Below, piece by piece: positions 22,056 to 37,358 of a DNA stretch of 64,000 nucleotides. Source of the stretch: Choanephora cucurbitarum. Lineage: Eukaryota; Mucoromycota; Mucoromycetes; Mucorales; Choanephoraceae. Below the pieces are notes generated by a model. The model was given only the letters and a program-made list of their open reading frames with translations. It did no database searches and was not told the DNA's origin. The stretch spans positions 248,001 to 312,000 of the forward strand of contig JAIWNI010000004.1 in NCBI GenBank assembly GCA_025331435.1, given 5' to 3'. Every line of letters starts with the position of its first letter. Position 1 is the stretch's first letter. A program made the position numbers and the translations under genes.

Positions 22056-22757
22056 TTATTTACATGGCACAGTGTCTTGAAGTGTTAATCGCATAATGAT
22101 ATTGCAGCGAGCATAGTTAGGATGAGGACCCAGATGAACAGTTTCAAATCCATATTTTTTGTATAGCAAAATAGCATTTTCCAACACAAGATTGGACATG
22201 AGTTCAACTGAGGGGTAATTTCTGCTCTTTGCCCAATTGATAGATTCCCGCATTAGAATATGAGCATAGCCTCTACCTGTGCATTCTTTTCGTACAGTCA
22301 TCTTGGCTAGTTCACACGTATCTCCATGAAGAACCATAGCAACCACACCAGTCACTCGATGATCAAAATCCAGCAAAAAGAAGATCTCTCCTCCTGGCTG
22401 TATGATGACTTGTTCGGGGGTGTCCAACTGCTTTACATCTGATTCTTCTACCTTGAAGTGTTCTGTAACCCACAAAAGACTCAGTTGCTTGAATTCTGCT
22501 TTATATTCTACATCCCAAGTAGTCAGATACAACGTTTCCTCCACCATCTCTTGATTAGCATTGATTCGGTGATAGATGGCCACACAATTTCTAGGAAGAC
22601 CTTTCTTGTTGTCCAGCTTATTTTGGTCTAAGGCCCAAGGATGCTTTAGAACGAACTGGTCCCAATTGAAGACTTGATTGCGTAGCATAGCGTATTCTCT
22701 GATGTTGAAGTTCATGGTGCTAGAAAAAGTATATGCAAAGATATTGTTTGGAAACAT
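22056..22757 (-). CDS. GNAT-family acetyltransferase
   Basis: Single exon, 233 residues from ATG 22757; an internal ATG at about 22715 (MNFNIREYAMLRNQ) is an alternative start. The C-terminal half is a GNAT fold: 'DHRVTGVVAMVLHGDTCELA', then 'MTVRKECTGRGYAHILM', which carries the R/Q-x-x-G-x-G/A acetyl-CoA motif as ECTGRGYA, and 'SNLVLENAILLYKKYGF', the motif-B helix typical of the family. The N-terminal half, with 'FVLKHPWALDQNKLDNKKGL', resembles a group of fungal GNATs of unknown substrate. I cannot assign a substrate. Confidence 0.75.
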   Translation of the reverse strand: MFPNNIFAYTFSSTMNFNIREYAMLRNQVFNWDQFVLKHPWALDQNKLDNKKGLPRNCVAIYHRINANQEMVEETLYLTTWDVEYKAEFKQLSLLWVTEHFKVEESDVKQLDTPEQVIIQPGGEIFFLLDFDHRVTGVVAMVLHGDTCELAKMTVRKECTGRGYAHILMRESINWAKSRNYPSVELMSNLVLENAILLYKKYGFETVHLGPHPNYARCNIIMRLTLQDTVPCK

Positions 22758-23866
22758 TGTTTGTCAAAGCTTCCCTTTCTTATATACAACTGTGTTCCCG
22801 AGATTACGGATTTAACAAATCAGTACTCATTTATCGTCACTGTCAACATAGCCAATTGAAATGATGCTGGAGCGTTCGATTTAATTTGGTGAGCTAAAGA
22901 CTTTTTTTTTTAATGAACACATGACTATGATGGGTATGTTATACCAAATAAGGCTCATGTCAATCAACCTTGAGCTGGATACTCGGCGTTATGGTCTCCT
23001 TTTTTTTTTTAAAAAAAAAAAGGATTGTATTTGTTTTGCTTCGGTAAGGATGAGTCACATTGAAGCTTAGAAAATTTAGCACACAGCCTCCAAACGAAAA
23101 GACAAAATCCGGCTCTAAGCTAAAACATATTTTCTGTGCTAAAAAACAGTTGAAACAAACAATGCTGACAAATGCATCAAGTCTGTTTCCAGAAATTTTG
23201 AATTCTCCTAGACTAGAATGCAGTTGAGCCAGTTTCAAGAAGACTAAGGCTAAATTACTGAAATAATACTTCTACACTACCTTTAGCAGTATCGGTTATG
23301 GCATTCAAGATGTATTGTTTCATTGTCTAAGAGACACAAGACTTTATGAAGGATTTAAAGTGCCTCTTATAGTAGTAAATAAAAAAAAAATTATTAGTGA
23401 TGAAGGCCATCAAACTAATGATAAAGACAATAACAGACTTTTCAGTGAAAATTTTGGGATACAATTCGAACTACTTGGTAGAGGAGACAGGATTCAAACT
23501 ATCTTCTTGTTATTCATGCAGATGCTTTGTGTGTACTAGGCTGGTTTCTTTGCAAGACTTTCATTCTTCTCTATCTCTACTTCATCTGTTTATTATGTAT
23601 TCCTTTCAAGCTGCACAATAAAAGCAGCGCTATAAGCTACACATGCGTTGTATGTTTTCGTTACTCTACAACATCCAACAGCTTCAAGCTTATGTATGAA
23701 TTGTCTCTGGAAATCAGGTCTTTTCTCTCAGTAGAGGTACTATGTTTTTTTTTTGATGCATACACAATGGAATGAGACATGTTTGCTTGTGTTTTATTAT
23801 TATTTAGACGCTCGAAATTACGGTATGTAGTATGCTTATCTGTAAAAAAAAAAAAAGAAGAAATAA
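22758..23866. other. Intergenic between GNAT gene and PFK
   Basis: No supported gene. A near-perfect T10-A11 palindrome lies at about 23000-23022 and a poly(A) run just 3' of the PFK stop codon. Confidence 0.5.
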
Positions 23867-26874
<3,008 letters not shown>

Positions 26875-27864
26875 GTCTTTTGATCTACTATAAGCATTAT
26901 CAGACCCAAATCCCACTACCAGTTGTGATTACCTTGACTAGTTTTTGTGTTGTTTGTTTTGTTGAGAAGAAGAAAAGAAAAAAGAACATTCAATTGTTTC
27001 ATCTTTCTTTTCTTTTCGCGACCACTTTATTACTCCGATATTTGTCGTTTGATTTTTTTTTCTTGAAACCTTCTTCAGAACAACATCATGATCACCAAAC
27101 TGTTCTATAATTCTTAGTTTGCATCTGATTGGCTGGAAAATATACCTACACTTTCAATACAAGCTTATTTTGGTAGAACCAAAGTGGTCAGTTTCTTTTC
27201 GTTGAAGAAAAGAAAATTCATGCAAAAGAAAAACAAAGGACAAAAGAGTAAATACTCTCCAAAACTAAAGAATTGTATTCAATTAAGGTCTGGATGAAGC
27301 TAAGCTTATTTTTCATAATTTGAGTGAGCGATTGGTTTTTATCGATTATCTTGATAAACTTATCCTCCCATTCAACTCCACACTGATATCAATCTATTGT
27401 AGTCGACTCGCATTAACCAAAATGTAGCTCTCTCTTTATGAAACAAAACACTTGCATACAGCAACACTCACTATACAAAAAAAAATGATTTACAATCAAC
27501 TCTTTTTAATCGACCATACTTCATTACATTTTGCTGGTTCCTGGTTTACCCGCAAGCATAATAATGGCGTGAACTCAAAAACATCCAACAATCCGAGGTC
27601 CTGACTTCTACTGTCTTGGAGATTGGGTTCTGTCCTCCTTGCTCATGATATGCCTTGACATTCAGCCATTCGTGCTCATTTGAATAGAGTCTTTTAATTC
27701 TTTTCCTCTCAAGCTGGCTCGAATAATTTCTTTTCTTGATAGACCAAGTGCTCTAAATGGCATTTTATTGTAAGCGAAATTCATAATTTAAGCGTATGTT
27801 GTATGATTATTAAATAGAAAAAAGAAAAGCAAATAAAGGAAGAGATGGGGGGGGGGTATTGTAA
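26875..27864. other. Intergenic between PFK and ORT1
   Basis: About 1 kb including the PFK promoter, with T-rich pyrimidine tracts near 26960-27060 and an eight-G run near 27850. No gene is supported. Confidence 0.5.
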
Positions 27865-29093
27865 TCAACCGAAATGGCGGCTAAGTAATTCCTATAGAGA
27901 TAACATGTTAAAGACAAATTCGACATTATATCCTATAGATTAAATGAACTTACATAAGTAAGGAAAATGATAGCAGAAGTGGGAGCACTACGGGCTACTG
28001 TAATACCACAGCCTCTATAGAAAGCCTTGTATCCACCTGCCTGATAGAGTCCTCTAGCTGTCTGGACAAATGTTCTCTGTTTAGTGTTTGATGTGGTAAG
28101 TTGCTCGTCTGTCTGCATTTGAGACTTGATCACATCAACTGGGAATAGTGATAGATTATAAGCCATGCCACCAAGAGCACCACCAAGCATAAGTTCTGAG
28201 GGTGACAGATCCTTCTTAAACACTTTTTCTCCTGTCTTTGATTCACGGTATTGAATGAATTGAGCGCATGTATATTCATATGCACCAAACCAGAACATGC
28301 CACCACCTGTCTCTCTCAAAAGGGTTGCTAAAAAGCCTCTATAGAATCCAGAGAGCCCATGTGTCTGAACTACATGGCGAATAACATGAAATGGTCCTGT
28401 AAATTGCACACCTTGAATCGGTGCTTGACTTCCAACTTGAACTTGTAGTTTGCACTTGATCAACTCAACTGGGGTCAAGACAAATGATGCAATAGCACCA
28501 GAAGCACCACCAGCTAAGATTAATTGGTTCATGGATAGAGAAGGTAGTTCGTCTTCAGTCATCGTTCTATACATCTCTTTCTCTTCAGAGGAGGCTGAAT
28601 AGTCTCGAATGATTCGTTGAACCTGTCTGTAACCAACAAATAAAGCTGCGTTTTCTACCATCGATCCTACCAAAGGAGACGACATACCCTAAATCAAGGA
28701 AATCAATACGAAAAAGGAAATGCACAAACCACAATTTAGTCTTACAGTAAATAAGCCCTTGAGGCCTTCTTGTTTCAGAGTAGTCTTGAAACAATCCCAA
28801 GGACCTGTATAATAAGGTCGATCCAAAGGCTGAGTTTGAAGTCGAACTTTGATGGTATCAAATGGGTATTCAACAAACTTGCCAATCATACCCGCAATCT
28901 GTCAAATTGTGTAAGTCTATCTAGCTCTCGTTTGTCAAGATAAATCTCTCTCTCTCTCTTTCTTTCTTACAGAGCCAAACGCAAGATCATCTAATTGTTG
29001 ACGGATGGTAGACTTTTCATTCATCTGTGGAAGAGCAATAGTTTCTGGTTTCAGCAATAACACAGAAGGATTGGCTGCTTGTTGAGTTTCCAT
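27865..29093 (-). CDS. Mitochondrial ornithine carrier ORT1/Arg11-like
   Basis: Predicted exons (minus strand) 29093..28971, 28898..28746, 28688..27954 and 27891..27865 give 345 residues. Three carrier repeats carry the signatures 'YPFDTIKVRLQ', 'TPVELIKCKLQ' and 'FPVDVIKSQMQ'. 'TGPWDCFKTTLKQEGLKGLF' and 'LLRETGGGMFWFGAYEY' match the ornithine/basic amino acid carrier group. The last 27-nt exon restores the family-like end 'TYELLSRHFG'. In yeast Ort1 exports matrix ornithine for arginine synthesis. Substrate is inferred by family. Confidence 0.87.
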
Positions 29094-29726
29094 GTCGTTT
29101 GCAGTTGGCCAAAGAAAGGCAAGAAGAAAGAAGAAAAAGGAGAGAAGAAGAAAGAAAATTTTTTGAAATGTTGACTCATATTTAGTAAGAGAGGGTAAAG
29201 AATTGTCACACAGAGCAAGCGTTTTTTGTTGACTTAAGATTAGACCAACCAAGTTGATAGTCAAAAAGTTTTTTTTTTTTTTTGGTAGATTATCTTAATC
29301 TAACATTAAATCCCCGTTATCACTAAAAGCGGGTGAATCTAAATGAACTATGAGAGATAATTGTTGTAGTAAATAGCTCATTTCAATGAGCACAGGTAAA
29401 CTGCACCATTTCCCAAAAACCAGCCAGACTATCATCATGAGTACGAGTGATATGATGTGCATTTTGCGAACCAAACTCTTGTTTTCAGTGATATCTTTTT
29501 AGTTGAGTGGCCATTATTTTAGAAAATAAATTTGAGTGGATCAGATACCAAAATGGGCTATCTTTCAACAACCTGGTTACTTCACTAACGCTTTGCATAC
29601 TTTGCCCCCCCCCCCCCCCCGAACTGTCTGTCCCTAATTTGCTTATCAAAGTACAGTTGGATTTGATTGTTCAACTTTTTTTTTGTGAGAGAGGACTGGT
29701 AACCTATTTTTTCTTTTCTGAATATC
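29094..29726. other. Intergenic between ORT1 and APC11, with poly(C) tract
   Basis: Divergent promoter region of about 630 bp. It contains a run of about 17 C at 29605-29622, unusual in this AT-rich sequence, about 105 bp before the APC11 start. Confidence 0.5.
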
Positions 29727-29996
29727 ATGAAAATCAAAGTTGTTTCTTGGAACATGGGGGCAAGATGGTCGTGGAAAGTAAGAGACGATGACGACGTTTG
29801 CGGCATTTGTCATGCTGATTATGATGCTTGTTGTCCCACTTGTAAAACACCTGGAGATGATTGTCCTTTGATCTGGGGTCAATGTACACATGTGTTCCAT
29901 CTCCATTGCATCATGCAATGGTTTCAAAACTCAACAAAAGGCGAAATCTGTCCTATGGATCGTACACAATGGCAAACAGCTCCAGCTCAACTTTAA
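29727..29996 (+). CDS. APC11: Anaphase-promoting complex RING subunit APC11
   Basis: Single exon, 89 residues, the usual length for this family. It starts MKIKVVSWNMGARWSWKV, typical of APC11, with Trp residues packing on APC2. The RING-H2 zinc ligands are visible in 'CGICHADYDACCPTCKTPGD', 'CPLIWGQCTHVFHLHCIMQW' and 'CPMDR'. APC11 recruits the E2 enzyme in the ubiquitin ligase that drives exit from mitosis. Confidence 0.95.
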   Translation: MKIKVVSWNMGARWSWKVRDDDDVCGICHADYDACCPTCKTPGDDCPLIWGQCTHVFHLHCIMQWFQNSTKGEICPMDRTQWQTAPAQL

Positions 29997-31002
29997 GTAT
30001 ATGTATACCTTTCTTTTGGACAACGAGTTACTGTTTTACTGAGAAAAGATAGCATGAAAAACGATGCTTCAAAAAGAGAAAGCAAAAGAAACCAAACCAA
30101 CAATAGGCTTACAAAAGCCAACTACGCTCTCTAGCGTCAACCAATACATACTGCAGCCATAACAGCTAGGTTTTCTTATCAAGCCCAAGCCTGCCTATGC
30201 TTTTCTTTTTAGCAGAATTAATAAAGAAAGACTTGACGAAACCAAAGGTTGCTGTTAGAATACTCGAGAATAGGATCATTTTTGAGATTGACTGAACGTT
30301 AGCATTAGATTGATGATGGCTAATGATACGGTAAGCTGAATGGAAAATACACAATGGATACACAGTATTATGGTTGTGGGATAGACATTTGGTAAGCAAT
30401 GCACTGACTGAAGAGCGAGGAGGAAAATATCAAACTGTTTATAATCAGCTTTGCTAATACCTCGGGCAGTGTGTCAAAAAGTAGAAGAGGATATATGCCT
30501 CTGCTGTAGTCATAAGTGCATGCTCGCAACTGTGAGATCTGTTATCTCTATTAGGTCGACTCTTCTATTCATGTAACAAGAGAGTTATATAAACTTATAC
30601 CTTCTATTCTAAAAAAAAAAGAAAGAGACACAAACTCCAAAGTAGAACATCATTTATTTTCATTTGCTGAGTATTTGCCTAACAATTGTTATGAATTCTA
30701 CTTTTGCCAGAAGAAAGAATGCAAATTGGAATTGGAAGTGATATTTTGCATAAAATTGCACCAAAACAAAGATGTTGGATAACGAGTGCACGCAAGCCAT
30801 TTGAAGAATCTTGTCTTTCAAGCAACACTGTTTTTTTTTACAATGCAATTTATACGCCTAAACTGATCAGCATGCAGTTTCCAGAAATAGTATATTCATG
30901 CAACATGGTAAAAAACAAACAATTTGTGCATTCTTATCTGTTTTTCTTGTTATTTTCTTTCTCTTGCTTTCTCTTTCTCTATCTCCTCCTTTTATATCAC
31001 CC
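29997..31002. other. Intergenic between APC11 and F-box gene
   Basis: About 1 kb without a supported gene. A CT-rich stretch lies immediately before the F-box start codon. Confidence 0.5.
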
Positions 31003-32913
31003 ATGATTCCATTGCCTATAGAGATATTGATGCAAATAGCGTCCCATTTAAACCCAAGCGACAAGAAAGCCGTGTTGTCTACATGCCACGATTGGCATGA
31101 AATATTTCGCAATTCATTATACACCACAGTCATAATCAAGAGTTTTGATCAATTCAAGAAATTACATGAAGCACTTCAGACTTCCTATCACAAATCGCTT
31201 ATACCTAATGGTCATATCATTAAACACTTATCGGTACAACCACGAAAGCCAACTTGCTTTCAAAAGAAATGGCCAGAGCCTGAATTGCCTTATTCTCTGC
31301 TAGAATCGTTGCCACAATTATGCCCCTACCTGGAAAGTTTAGATTTCGATCCTACCTCTTGGAAAATGTGTGTCTCCTACTGTACACTTGATTCTTGGAA
31401 ACATATGCGTAAGATACCTGCAATTACATGCCTCAATGAGGCTTTTTTATCATTGCAATATTTGGGAAGTACACTCGCCAGCATCACTGTTCAAAGTCGC
31501 ATCTTGGTGGATGTATCAACGAGCAATCGGCTAAGCTCTATTTTCTCTATGACCCCTTGCTTGGAAGAACTGACGATCCAAGGAGAACAATCTGAGGGTC
31601 CCATCTTGAAACTAAAGTTTCAAGACATGGAGTTGCTACATCATCTGTTACCCAAACTCACTCGGCTCTCCATCATAGGAAGTAGTATAGAGATGCCTAT
31701 CTGTTCTAGTAAACTTATGGCTCAGCAAATAATGGCACGCTCCAACGCTTCTGAGCTAAGATACCTTGATTGGGAAACACGTCACATACCATCCACATGG
31801 CTTCTCTATATCGCTCGCAAATATCCACATCTAAGGCACCTACAGCTGGATGTTCATTATAATTCACAGGAAATTTCAAATGGAACACCTCAAGTGGAAG
31901 AATTGTTTCTAAATTTAGTAGATAAATGTCGTCACATTGAAACACTTGCACTGTCTTGTCCAACCTTAAGTCACTGGCTTACCATACCATTCCTAAAATC
32001 ACTTAAGAACAATCAATGTGTATCTCAAATCTGCTTTCCAATCCAAAAGTCAAACCAGATCAAACACGGTGCAGAGCTCGAATTTATTGCAGAGCACATT
32101 AGCCAGTTTACGACAATGCTAGAAGTTGATCAATGGCGATTCAATTCAAATATATCACATACATTCCGTTTGCTGGAAAACTTTCACAAATTGTCCTATC
32201 TCAAGATCAAATGTGATTCATATCACACTGAATACGACTTGCAGCATTTGTTAGATTCGTGTCCAGCATTAGAAACCCTCGTATTAGAATGGGGGACCTT
32301 GTATGTGCCGTCACCTTTAAGTTATTATGGATGCACAAAGAGATACAATCTCAGGGAGCTGTATGTTACATTCATCGCATTCGAGACCCACTTCTCCAAT
32401 TTCTTATCACGAACATGCCAATCACTCAAGGTGCTTTCAATGACGAAATGCAAGCAACTATGTGACATAAAAGATATGGCTTCTCAAACTACAGTTTATA
32501 TTGATATGCCAAATCATGAATTTGAAACAATTGTGTTGGATGGTATTCGCTTAGACTATTCAAGTGCAAACATGTTTTATTCTGGTCTCTCGAGTTATAT
32601 CAGGCTAGCTTATGTTCAAACTAGAGATGATGCGATCTGGCAACAGCATAAAACCACTCAAGATGCCGACAATGATGGATCTCTCATTGAAAAATTGACT
32701 CCTAGAGATGCTCTTGCTATTCAGGCTTATTTTGATGAGCGTAAACAGCATTCGTTTGTGAATACCAGTAAGGATTTGTTAAAAGGTTTATATGAGCAAA
32801 AAATTGACAACACCTTGAAAACCAATCTGATGTTTGGTTATGTGGACATTCGGTGCAAAAGCCTTCAAAACTTTTTGTTTAGTGGTAATATCAATTGTTA
32901 CAGAGCAAGATAA
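31003..32913 (+). CDS. F-box protein with leucine-rich repeats
   Basis: Single exon, 636 residues from ATG 31003. The F-box occupies the first 40 residues: 'MIPLPIEILMQIASHLNPSD' followed by 'KAVLSTCHDWHEIFRNSLY'. Degenerate leucine-rich repeats follow ('PHLRHLQLDVHY', 'CRHIETLALSCPTLSHWL', 'CPALETLVLEWGTL', 'CQSLKVLSMTKCKQL'). Such proteins bring substrates to SCF ubiquitin ligases through Skp1. This family is large in Mucorales and substrates are unknown. An in-frame extension upstream is hydrophobic CT-rich leader sequence and is not included. Confidence 0.8.
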   Translation: MIPLPIEILMQIASHLNPSDKKAVLSTCHDWHEIFRNSLYTTVIIKSFDQFKKLHEALQTSYHKSLIPNGHIIKHLSVQPRKPTCFQKKWPEPELPYSLLESLPQLCPYLESLDFDPTSWKMCVSYCTLDSWKHMRKIPAITCLNEAFLSLQYLGSTLASITVQSRILVDVSTSNRLSSIFSMTPCLEELTIQGEQSEGPILKLKFQDMELLHHLLPKLTRLSIIGSSIEMPICSSKLMAQQIMARSNASELRYLDWETRHIPSTWLLYIARKYPHLRHLQLDVHYNSQEISNGTPQVEELFLNLVDKCRHIETLALSCPTLSHWLTIPFLKSLKNNQCVSQICFPIQKSNQIKHGAELEFIAEHISQFTTMLEVDQWRFNSNISHTFRLLENFHKLSYLKIKCDSYHTEYDLQHLLDSCPALETLVLEWGTLYVPSPLSYYGCTKRYNLRELYVTFIAFETHFSNFLSRTCQSLKVLSMTKCKQLCDIKDMASQTTVYIDMPNHEFETIVLDGIRLDYSSANMFYSGLSSYIRLAYVQTRDDAIWQQHKTTQDADNDGSLIEKLTPRDALAIQAYFDERKQHSFVNTSKDLLKGLYEQKIDNTLKTNLMFGYVDIRCKSLQNFLFSGNINCYRAR

Positions 32914-33150
32914 AATACATTTCTTTATCTTTACCATCGATTATGAAATCATTACAAACATATTAAACTTATCAGCTTTCATCTCTTGCATTTTTTTTCT
33001 TGGCTGTCTCATAAAGTTAAACAAAACCAACAGATTATAAGGAAGTTTTTTTTATTATGAAGAGAAAAATACTTTTGTTTCAAGTTAAACTTATTAAGTA
33101 GTAGATTCAGAGATAATCTGTATTATTAGCCTATTAAATCCTTGTTCAAA

Positions 33151-34093
33151 TTAGGCAGTAGTAGCAACACGGAGTGCTGAGGCAGATTGAGAACCACTAC
33201 CTCTGCTTGAAGAAGATCGAGAACAAGTATTGTTGAGTCGAGTGACGTTAGATGCAAAAGTGCCAAAAGTGTCGATAGTCTGATTGAAGACAGTTTGGTT
33301 CAATACAGTGCTAGTGTTAGTGAGCAAAAGTTGATAGACTTGTTCAGTCATGTTGCCGCCATATCCATTATCACCTTGATCGTCAAATTCACTGCTTGAT
33401 GAGTCGCTGCTGTTGGAGACAGCTGAGAAGTTGCTAGCAGTAAGCAAGACAATATCATAAACTGAGCCATTGGTGGAAGAGAGGTTGAAGCCAAAAGTGG
33501 CAGAGATGTTGGCACCATTAGGCAAAGGATCAGTTACGTTACCAGCAGTGATATTGAAGGTGGTAGATGAAGAAGAAAAGGAGGATCCAGCGGCCAGAAT
33601 CTTGGCAAGGTTGTTGGTAGAAGAGTAAGAGGTGTCATTGTCCATGGTAGGGAAAGCCAAGAGAACACTGAAGTTAGCTTCTGTAGGAGAAGTGACGTTT
33701 TCAAGAGTCATGAGACCACTCATGGAGAAATTGGCTGTTATGTTTCTTCCAAGGGATTCGTTGTAGTACTCCAAGTTGAAAGAAGGCTGAACGTAGGATA
33801 CATTGGTGGTGTTACCAGTAATATAGATTTGAGGACACTTGATACTGAAATTCAAGTATTGGGAGAGTTCAGTAAAACTCTCCACTAATGTGTCTGTCAA
33901 GCCAGCAACATGCCCTAAAGACAAACGTAGGCCAGTCAACATAAGGGTAGTTTCCAATATTATATCACTTACATGTTCCATTGATAGCAGATAAGTTGAA
34001 GGCACTGCTTTGGTCAATCGTACTGTCTTGCTGAGCATAAGTAGTGCTCAATAGCAAGCCCATAGCAGAAGTGAGGATTTGGAAAAGCTTCAT
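33151..34093 (-). CDS. Secreted Ser/Thr/Asn-rich protein
   Basis: Predicted exons (minus strand) 34093..33973 and 33914..33151 give 294 residues. A clear signal peptide (MKLFQILTSAMGLLLSTTYA, cleavage before QQD) is coded by exon 1. The mature part has many N-x-S/T sequons (over 20 by eye), serine runs and 'DDQGDNGYGGN'. The C-terminus 'SRSSSSRGSGSQSASALRVA' is not hydrophobic enough for a GPI signal. A cell-wall or extracellular glycoprotein is likely. I do not recognise a domain. Confidence 0.65.
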
Positions 34094-34465
34094 CTTGTAT
34101 AATAAGAGAAAGAAAAATTGCTTTGAATGTCACCAGTGAGACTTATGCATTTTTATACTGTCTAAAATAGACATGGGACTTATGCAAAGAAACGGGATTA
34201 ACTTGAAATCAAATCAATAGGAAGACAATGCTTTAAGAAAAATGACGAAATAGAAAGATTTTTTTATTGTCAGTAAATCCTATAAGAATCATAGATATCA
34301 ATTTTTGCATATAAGTTTCATAAACAACAATATTTAGAATTAGGGTTAGCTTAAACAGAGATATAAAGAAAAGGGTGATGATAGGCTGGATATAATTGAA
34401 TGAAACGAGGAGTGTCTTTTTTCTTTTTCTTTCTGTCTCATTTCAAAGAGACATGGTATGTTATA
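34094..34465. other. Intergenic
   Basis: About 370 bp, AT-rich. It holds the promoter of the secreted protein and the 3' end of the Zn2Cys6 gene; nothing else is seen. Confidence 0.5.
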
Positions 34466-37358
34466 TTACGAGGAAGGTGGTTGTGATGAAAAGTTCCAAG
34501 GGTTTAATAGTAAATTCATCATCGAATCGTTAGGTGAATCAGGAATGACAGGATCCATAGGAAATGACGAAGGATCTAATACAAGATGCTGATTCTGTTG
34601 CTCCTGATGATGACTAGGTTGCTGTTGCTGTTGATGTTCAGTTTGTGGCTGATTTAGGATTGGTATCATATAAGTGTGCTGGGTATTGTTATTGTTGCTC
34701 ATAACAGAGGTTGAAAACTGGTTGTTTCGAACAGCCATCGCATGTAAATTACGTGGCATGTCAAGTACGATAGAAGATGGGGATGTGACTACATGAGATA
34801 GATCAGGAGGTGTTGCGTTTGTCAGTGTATGGCGACGAGGATTAATATAAGGGCGTGAAGGAGCTCGATTGGGTCTTTGAGGAAGGAAGCCAAAATCACC
34901 TATAGAGGAAGCACTTCGTCGTAAACCTGCCTTTCTCGATAACGAAGTTGTTCGACGTAGCCCTGTTGGATGAGAAGGTGTGTTTATGTTATCACCAAAC
35001 TGATTTGTGATGGGTGAGGATGGCTGAGAATAGCTTTGCCCCTGTTGTTGCAATTGTTGTTGTTGTTGCAATTGCTGATAGAAATAAGGAGACTGTTGAT
35101 AAAGTGATCCCAAAGCAGGAGCTGAAAGTCGATTGGCAGCATAAGGCGATCTACCTGTGGGTCTCATACGATGGTTGATCATATCAGATGTGTTGCCATT
35201 GCTGCTACTGTTGCCCTTGCCAACCATGATACCATAAACATTTTCAGAAATAGGAAATTGCAGTGAAGATCTCGAGTGCCTTTTTCTGATTGTTGGTGTT
35301 GGGCTATGTGGTGAAAGGGACGGGATCAAAGGCGATGAAGGTGTAGAAGATGTGGTGGAGGGAGAGACGACTTGGAGATCAGGTCTTTCAATCGATGTTT
35401 CAATAGACAGTGGTGTTTCTAATTCAGTTGCTGGAGATTTATGTGCCATCATCTGTAAAAGCAAACTTATCTTTTCGTAGATGTCATGCACACGATGCGT
35501 CTTTTGAAGTTCGCGTACGACGGTAATGGCAACAGAAAGACAATAGACTATTTGCTGGTTGCTTCTTATCAGCTCATTAAAGGTGTCTGGTCCAAATGTA
35601 TTCAGAGCTTGGTCAATCATGTCAGCCATGGATGAAGCTGAATTCAAGCAGCGTGCGACAGCATGTGGAACATATTGATCGCTATTGTTGTTGCTGATGG
35701 AGGCATAAGGTCTATAGAATGATATGATAGTCATATGATATATGAGCTGAACGAATATTGCATATTTGCTGTTATTATCGGCATGCGGCATGCTTGCTTC
35801 TAACTTCATAAGCATATTTTCTATGTTTCTAAATTGCTCCATTTCATTATCAGTAGTATCTTTCAGTCTGTTTCGCAAGAATTGAATGACAGCCGCTTGA
35901 ACATGTACCACCTTGCTTAGCCAATAAAAGTCAAGAACAGCATTAACATCACTGTCAAATTCATCAGAAAGGACGTGCGGGTAATCGACCGTGCACTCTT
36001 GACTTTGCAAACTTAGTTCTAAACCTTGTTCAGTACTATAGAAAAATTTAACAATTAAATAAAGCTCTGGAATTGTTTGCTTAAAAACAGGCAGAGATAA
36101 CAATCACTGTAGATTTCCACCCTTTTTTTTTTCTGTAATATACATACATACCTCAATAAAACGTTATAAATGTAAACAGCCCAAAAGGTTCTTGATCTCT
36201 CTTCTATTTGGTGACGAGATACAGACGATTCCATACTAGTAGGCAGCTTTTTAGGAAGACCAAGGTTATTTGCCATTTGCATAGCAAGCTGAATAAAGAA
36301 TTTTGTTCGCCAAAAGAAACCTGGTCGATAGAGAAACTCGTGATATTTTGCAAGAAGCATTAAGGCTTGTACAGTTGACAGTCTCGGTACATCAAGAAGT
36401 GTATCAAGAAGACTAAGGGCAGCTGTGTAGTAAGACCAACCTGGAGGTTCGTTTGTTTTTGAGTGTTGAACCAGAAATTTGGACGCAACTGCATAGATAG
36501 CGTACAATAGCAAAGCCGGTGGCTGAGGTTGAGTAAACAATGATCTAGACGCAAAGGGAAGAGAGGGATGAATGTGGTCAAAGTAGAGCTGAATGAGATC
36601 GAATCTGATACTTGAGAAGTTTGATACATCGTGTATTGGCAATGTAGGCTGAGATGATGCAAGAGGCTCATGTTCTAAATCAGCGGGATGAACTGACTCT
36701 ATTCGATCAACTCGCATAAGATGATCTGGTACATAAAGTGCCTGCCCTGTATAAGTTACATCGAGGTGTGTATTAGTCTCAATAACAGGACCTATCAAAG
36801 TGTTGTTTTTTGGCCCTCTTTTTAGTCAATGTCACACTCTCTCTCTTTTGAATATTACCTGATATCTTTAAAAATTGATCATTCTCTGGAGAAGAAGCTT
36901 TTCTTGATGATATTTCGAGTGCTTGTAATACAGCATCAATGGCTTTCAATCGACTTTCGAATGGCTCCAAGTATTGTTTGGGTGGACCCCTTTTTGGTGT
37001 GACATTTGAAAAGACGCATTCTGTAGAGGATTTTTGACATCTTGCGCAAGGCTGAGCTCCATCACACCGCACCTAAAACAATGATATTTAGCCTCTGGAA
37101 AAAAAAACCATGCTTTCACTTTAGGCTGAGTTTGATAATCAGAAGCAGATAAATCATGCTCAGTGAAACTTAACGAGTCTTAGGGTATCTTTAAATCTTT
37201 CAACTCGCATAATAAGGTACAAAGAAGAAAACTATTACCTTTCGTTTTCTACACTCATCGCACGCTCGACTCACTTTGTTGCGTTTAATTCCACTATTAG
37301 AAGACAAGTGGCTCTTGCGTTCCGGTAACTCTGGCGTGGGTGGTGATGAGTCGTCCAT
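34466..37358 (-). CDS. Zn2Cys6 transcription factor with fungal-specific TF domain
   Basis: Predicted exons (minus strand) 37358..37239, 37072..36859, 36791..36152 and 36035..34466 give 847 residues; an upstream ATG at 37433 is possible. The zinc cluster is CDEC-x6-C-x5-CARC-x6-C (C2C6C5C2C6), split by intron 1 after 'CDECRKRK'. A short coiled segment follows, then the fungal-specific transcription factor domain ('LIQLYFDHIHPSLPFASRSL', 'VQALMLLAKYHEFLYRPGFF', 'RSRTFWAVYIYNVLL'). The long C-terminus is rich in Gln, Asn, Ser and Pro, as in activation regions. Intron 3 (116 nt) is longer than most here, so its boundaries are less certain. Targets are unknown. Confidence 0.85.

Noticed and set aside
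30898..31002. N-terminal extension of the F-box protein
   Set aside because: It is a CT-rich 5' leader translated as a hydrophobic run. The F-box starts directly at the ATG at 31003.
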